Shown: in pieces, positions 4,031 through 5,220 of the stretch
How positions within the stretch are numbered: position 1 is the stretch's first letter
Layout: every line of letters starts with the position of its first letter
Origin: an uncultured Isosphaeraceae bacterium
GTDB lineage: Bacteria > Planctomycetota > Planctomycetia > Isosphaerales > Isosphaeraceae
Direction: 5' to 3'
DNA length: 5,220 nucleotides
NCBI GenBank assembly: GCA_937907405.1
Contig: CALCIC010000596.1
Coordinates: 1-5,220, forward strand
Program-made: the position numbers and the translations under genes
Notes under the pieces: model-generated
Databases searched by the model: none
Told to the model about the DNA's origin: nothing
The model's input: only the letters and a program-made list of their open reading frames with translations

Positions 4031-5220
4031 ATGAGCATAGGTAAGCGTCGTCCCAGGACGAGTCGAGCCCAGCTTCGAGCTTTCCCCGGCGCCACGTTGC
4101 AGCAGGGCCGACTTGCTAGGCAGCGCGCCCGATTCGCCAGCCTGTCGCTGGTCGCCCTGACCGTGCTGGCGGTCTCGGCGATCGTGCACGGCTCGGGCCC
4201 GGCTTTCACCTATCGGCTGGGCCAGCGTCCCGAACGCGAGATCCGGGTCAACGTCAAGGAATTCCGGATTCGCAACCAGACGAAGACTAGTAACGAGCGG
4301 CAGGCAGCCGCCGACAAGGTGCCGCCGTCGATGGTGAACGACCCGGCCCCGATCAAGGATCTCGCCGAGCGGCTTGACGACCTGACGGTGACGATCACCA
4401 AGTCGCAACGTTACGAGGACGTGGCCGACACCCTGGTCTCGACCTGGAAACTCAAGCCGGAGACCTACCTCGACGTCAAGGCGGCCACCGACACCCCCCA
4501 GCGTCGAGACAACCTTCACGTCCAGATCGCCAAGGCGTTCGCCCCCTTGCTCGACGCCGGCGTTCTCGGTCCGGGCGCCCTGCCCCGAAACGAGGACGCC
4601 GCCCGATCGTTGTCGATCCGGAACGTCGACCAGTCGGTCAGCGAGGCGCGGGTCGTCCCTCGCGAGCGGGTCGTCCCCGAGCGGATCGTGAAGCTCGACG
4701 GCCCGGTCGCCCAGGAATTCATCGCCGCGTTCACCACGCCCCGGATCGGCGAGTCCCTGTTCCAGCTCGTCGCCGACCGGCTCGACGGACGACCGACGCT
4801 GACTTACCAGCAGGAGGAAACCGCCAACCTCCGCGAGGTCGCGCGCAACCAGGTCCCCGAGCTTTACGACCCGTTCAGCCGCGGCGAGGTGCTCGTCGAG
4901 CAGGACCAGGCGATCGGCGAGGAACAATTGATCCTGCTCCGCATGGAGCACGACGAGGCGATCCAGTCGCAGACGATCGGCGAGCGGGCGCGACGAGCGC
5001 TGGGAATCCTGGTCCTGGTCTCGGCGCTGTTCATCCTGACGGGCTACTACGTCGCGCGTCACGAGCCGCTGATCGCCTCGGACCTCGGCCGCGCGGCGAC
5101 CATCTGCGCGCTGGTGGTGGTCAGTATCGGGATCGTCCGGCTGGTGGCGAATCAGTCATGGAACGCGGAGCTGATCCCCGTCGCGAGCGCCGCGATGATC
5201 CTGGCGATCGCCTACAATCC
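4031..5220 (+). CDS. pgpH: 7TM-HD family phosphohydrolase, N-terminal part (3' end outside window)
   Basis: In Listeria and Bacillus, PgpH/YqfF hydrolyses cyclic di-AMP with a cytoplasmic HD domain tied to a seven-helix membrane anchor and an outward-facing domain. The first 396 residues are visible: a basic N-terminus (1-35), TM1 about 36-53, then the 7TMR-HDED extracytoplasmic domain about 57-322, and TM segments at about 323-341, 355-372 and from 380 on. Family marks are FTYRLGQ at 59-65, the DKVPPSMVNDP segment at 95-105, and YDPFSRGEVLVEQDQAIGEEQL at 279-300. The ATG at 4031 is the first possible start after an in-frame TGA at 4019-4021, and gives the expected short basic tail before TM1. 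The HD catalytic residues lie past the window, so activity and substrate cannot be judged here; cyclic di-AMP is inferred from the family. A tandem RVVPRE/RVVPER repeat (residues 207-218) is unusual. Position after phoH supports the call. Confidence 0.92.
   Translation, partial: MSIGKRRPRTSRAQLRAFPGATLQQGRLARQRARFASLSLVALTVLAVSAIVHGSGPAFTYRLGQRPEREIRVNVKEFRIRNQTKTSNERQAAADKVPPSMVNDPAPIKDLAERLDDLTVTITKSQRYEDVADTLVSTWKLKPETYLDVKAATDTPQRRDNLHVQIAKAFAPLLDAGVLGPGALPRNEDAARSLSIRNVDQSVSEARVVPRERVVPERIVKLDGPVAQEFIAAFTTPRIGESLFQLVADRLDGRPTLTYQQEETANLREVARNQVPELYDPFSRGEVLVEQDQAIGEEQLILLRMEHDEAIQSQTIGERARRALGILVLVSALFILTGYYVARHEPLIASDLGRAATICALVVVSIGIVRLVANQSWNAELIPVASAAMILAIAYN
4648..4677 (+). repeat. 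12-nt tandem repeat within pgpH
   Basis: GCGGGTCGTCCC occurs at 4648-4659 and again at 4666-4677, offset by 18 nt, i.e. six codons. It encodes two copies of Arg-Val-Val-Pro in the extracytoplasmic domain and looks like a small in-frame duplication. Confidence 0.6.

Noticed and set aside
3152..5062. A 636-codon open frame on the minus strand across phoH, the spacer and pgpH
   Set aside because: It lies opposite two well-conserved genes, has an Asp/Arg/Gly-rich composition typical of an antisense frame in GC-rich DNA, and shows no recognisable domain.
1..5220. Mobile elements, CRISPR arrays, tRNA or rRNA genes, or a defence or toxin-antitoxin system
   Set aside because: No transposase-like protein, terminal repeats, regular spacer arrays or RNA gene landmarks were seen, and every substantial coding frame belongs to a known housekeeping family.

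Overview
This is a GC-rich window of housekeeping genes, with strong G/C preference at third codon positions. It holds five genes, all on the + strand: the 3' part of purA, then uppS, cdsA, a phoH-family gene, and the 5' part of a 7TM-HD phosphohydrolase gene of the PgpH/YqfF type. High GC, loose gene spacing (about 86 to 136 nt), mostly absent Shine-Dalgarno sequences and a CdsA signature with Phe and Val substitutions suggest a planctomycete, perhaps of the Isosphaera/Singulisphaera/Paludisphaera group. That placement is inferred from general familiarity, not from a database search.

Layout: 1-830 is the C-terminal two thirds of adenylosuccinate synthetase (purine synthesis). The gap 831-916 carries a perfect 8-bp GC hairpin. 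917-1732 is a cis-prenyltransferase that makes the lipid carrier for cell-wall synthesis. 1733-1836 is a pyrimidine-rich leader with no ribosome binding site. 1837-2748 is phosphatidate cytidylyltransferase (phospholipid precursor CDP-diacylglycerol). 2749-2884 holds the best promoter candidate of the window and a structured phoH leader. 2885-3898 is the PhoH-like ATPase. 3899-4030 is a leader with two hairpins and an 11-nt direct repeat. 4031-5220 is the first 396 codons of the 7TM-HD protein; its HD catalytic domain lies beyond the window.

Functionally, uppS and cdsA form the familiar envelope-lipid pair that in many bacteria sits in frr-uppS-cdsA-dxr-rseP. phoH and pgpH form the first half of the familiar phoH-pgpH-ybeY-era module (RNA metabolism and nucleotide signalling). 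Here the two modules meet directly at 2749-2884, and the promoter there suggests that phoH-pgpH can be transcribed separately.

I found no mobile element, CRISPR array, tRNA, rRNA or clear intrinsic terminator, and no new multi-gene system. The points worth a second look are the intergenic structures, a Lys-to-Leu change in the guanine-recognition motif of PurA, departures from the CdsA signature, and long poly-G runs inside coding sequence.
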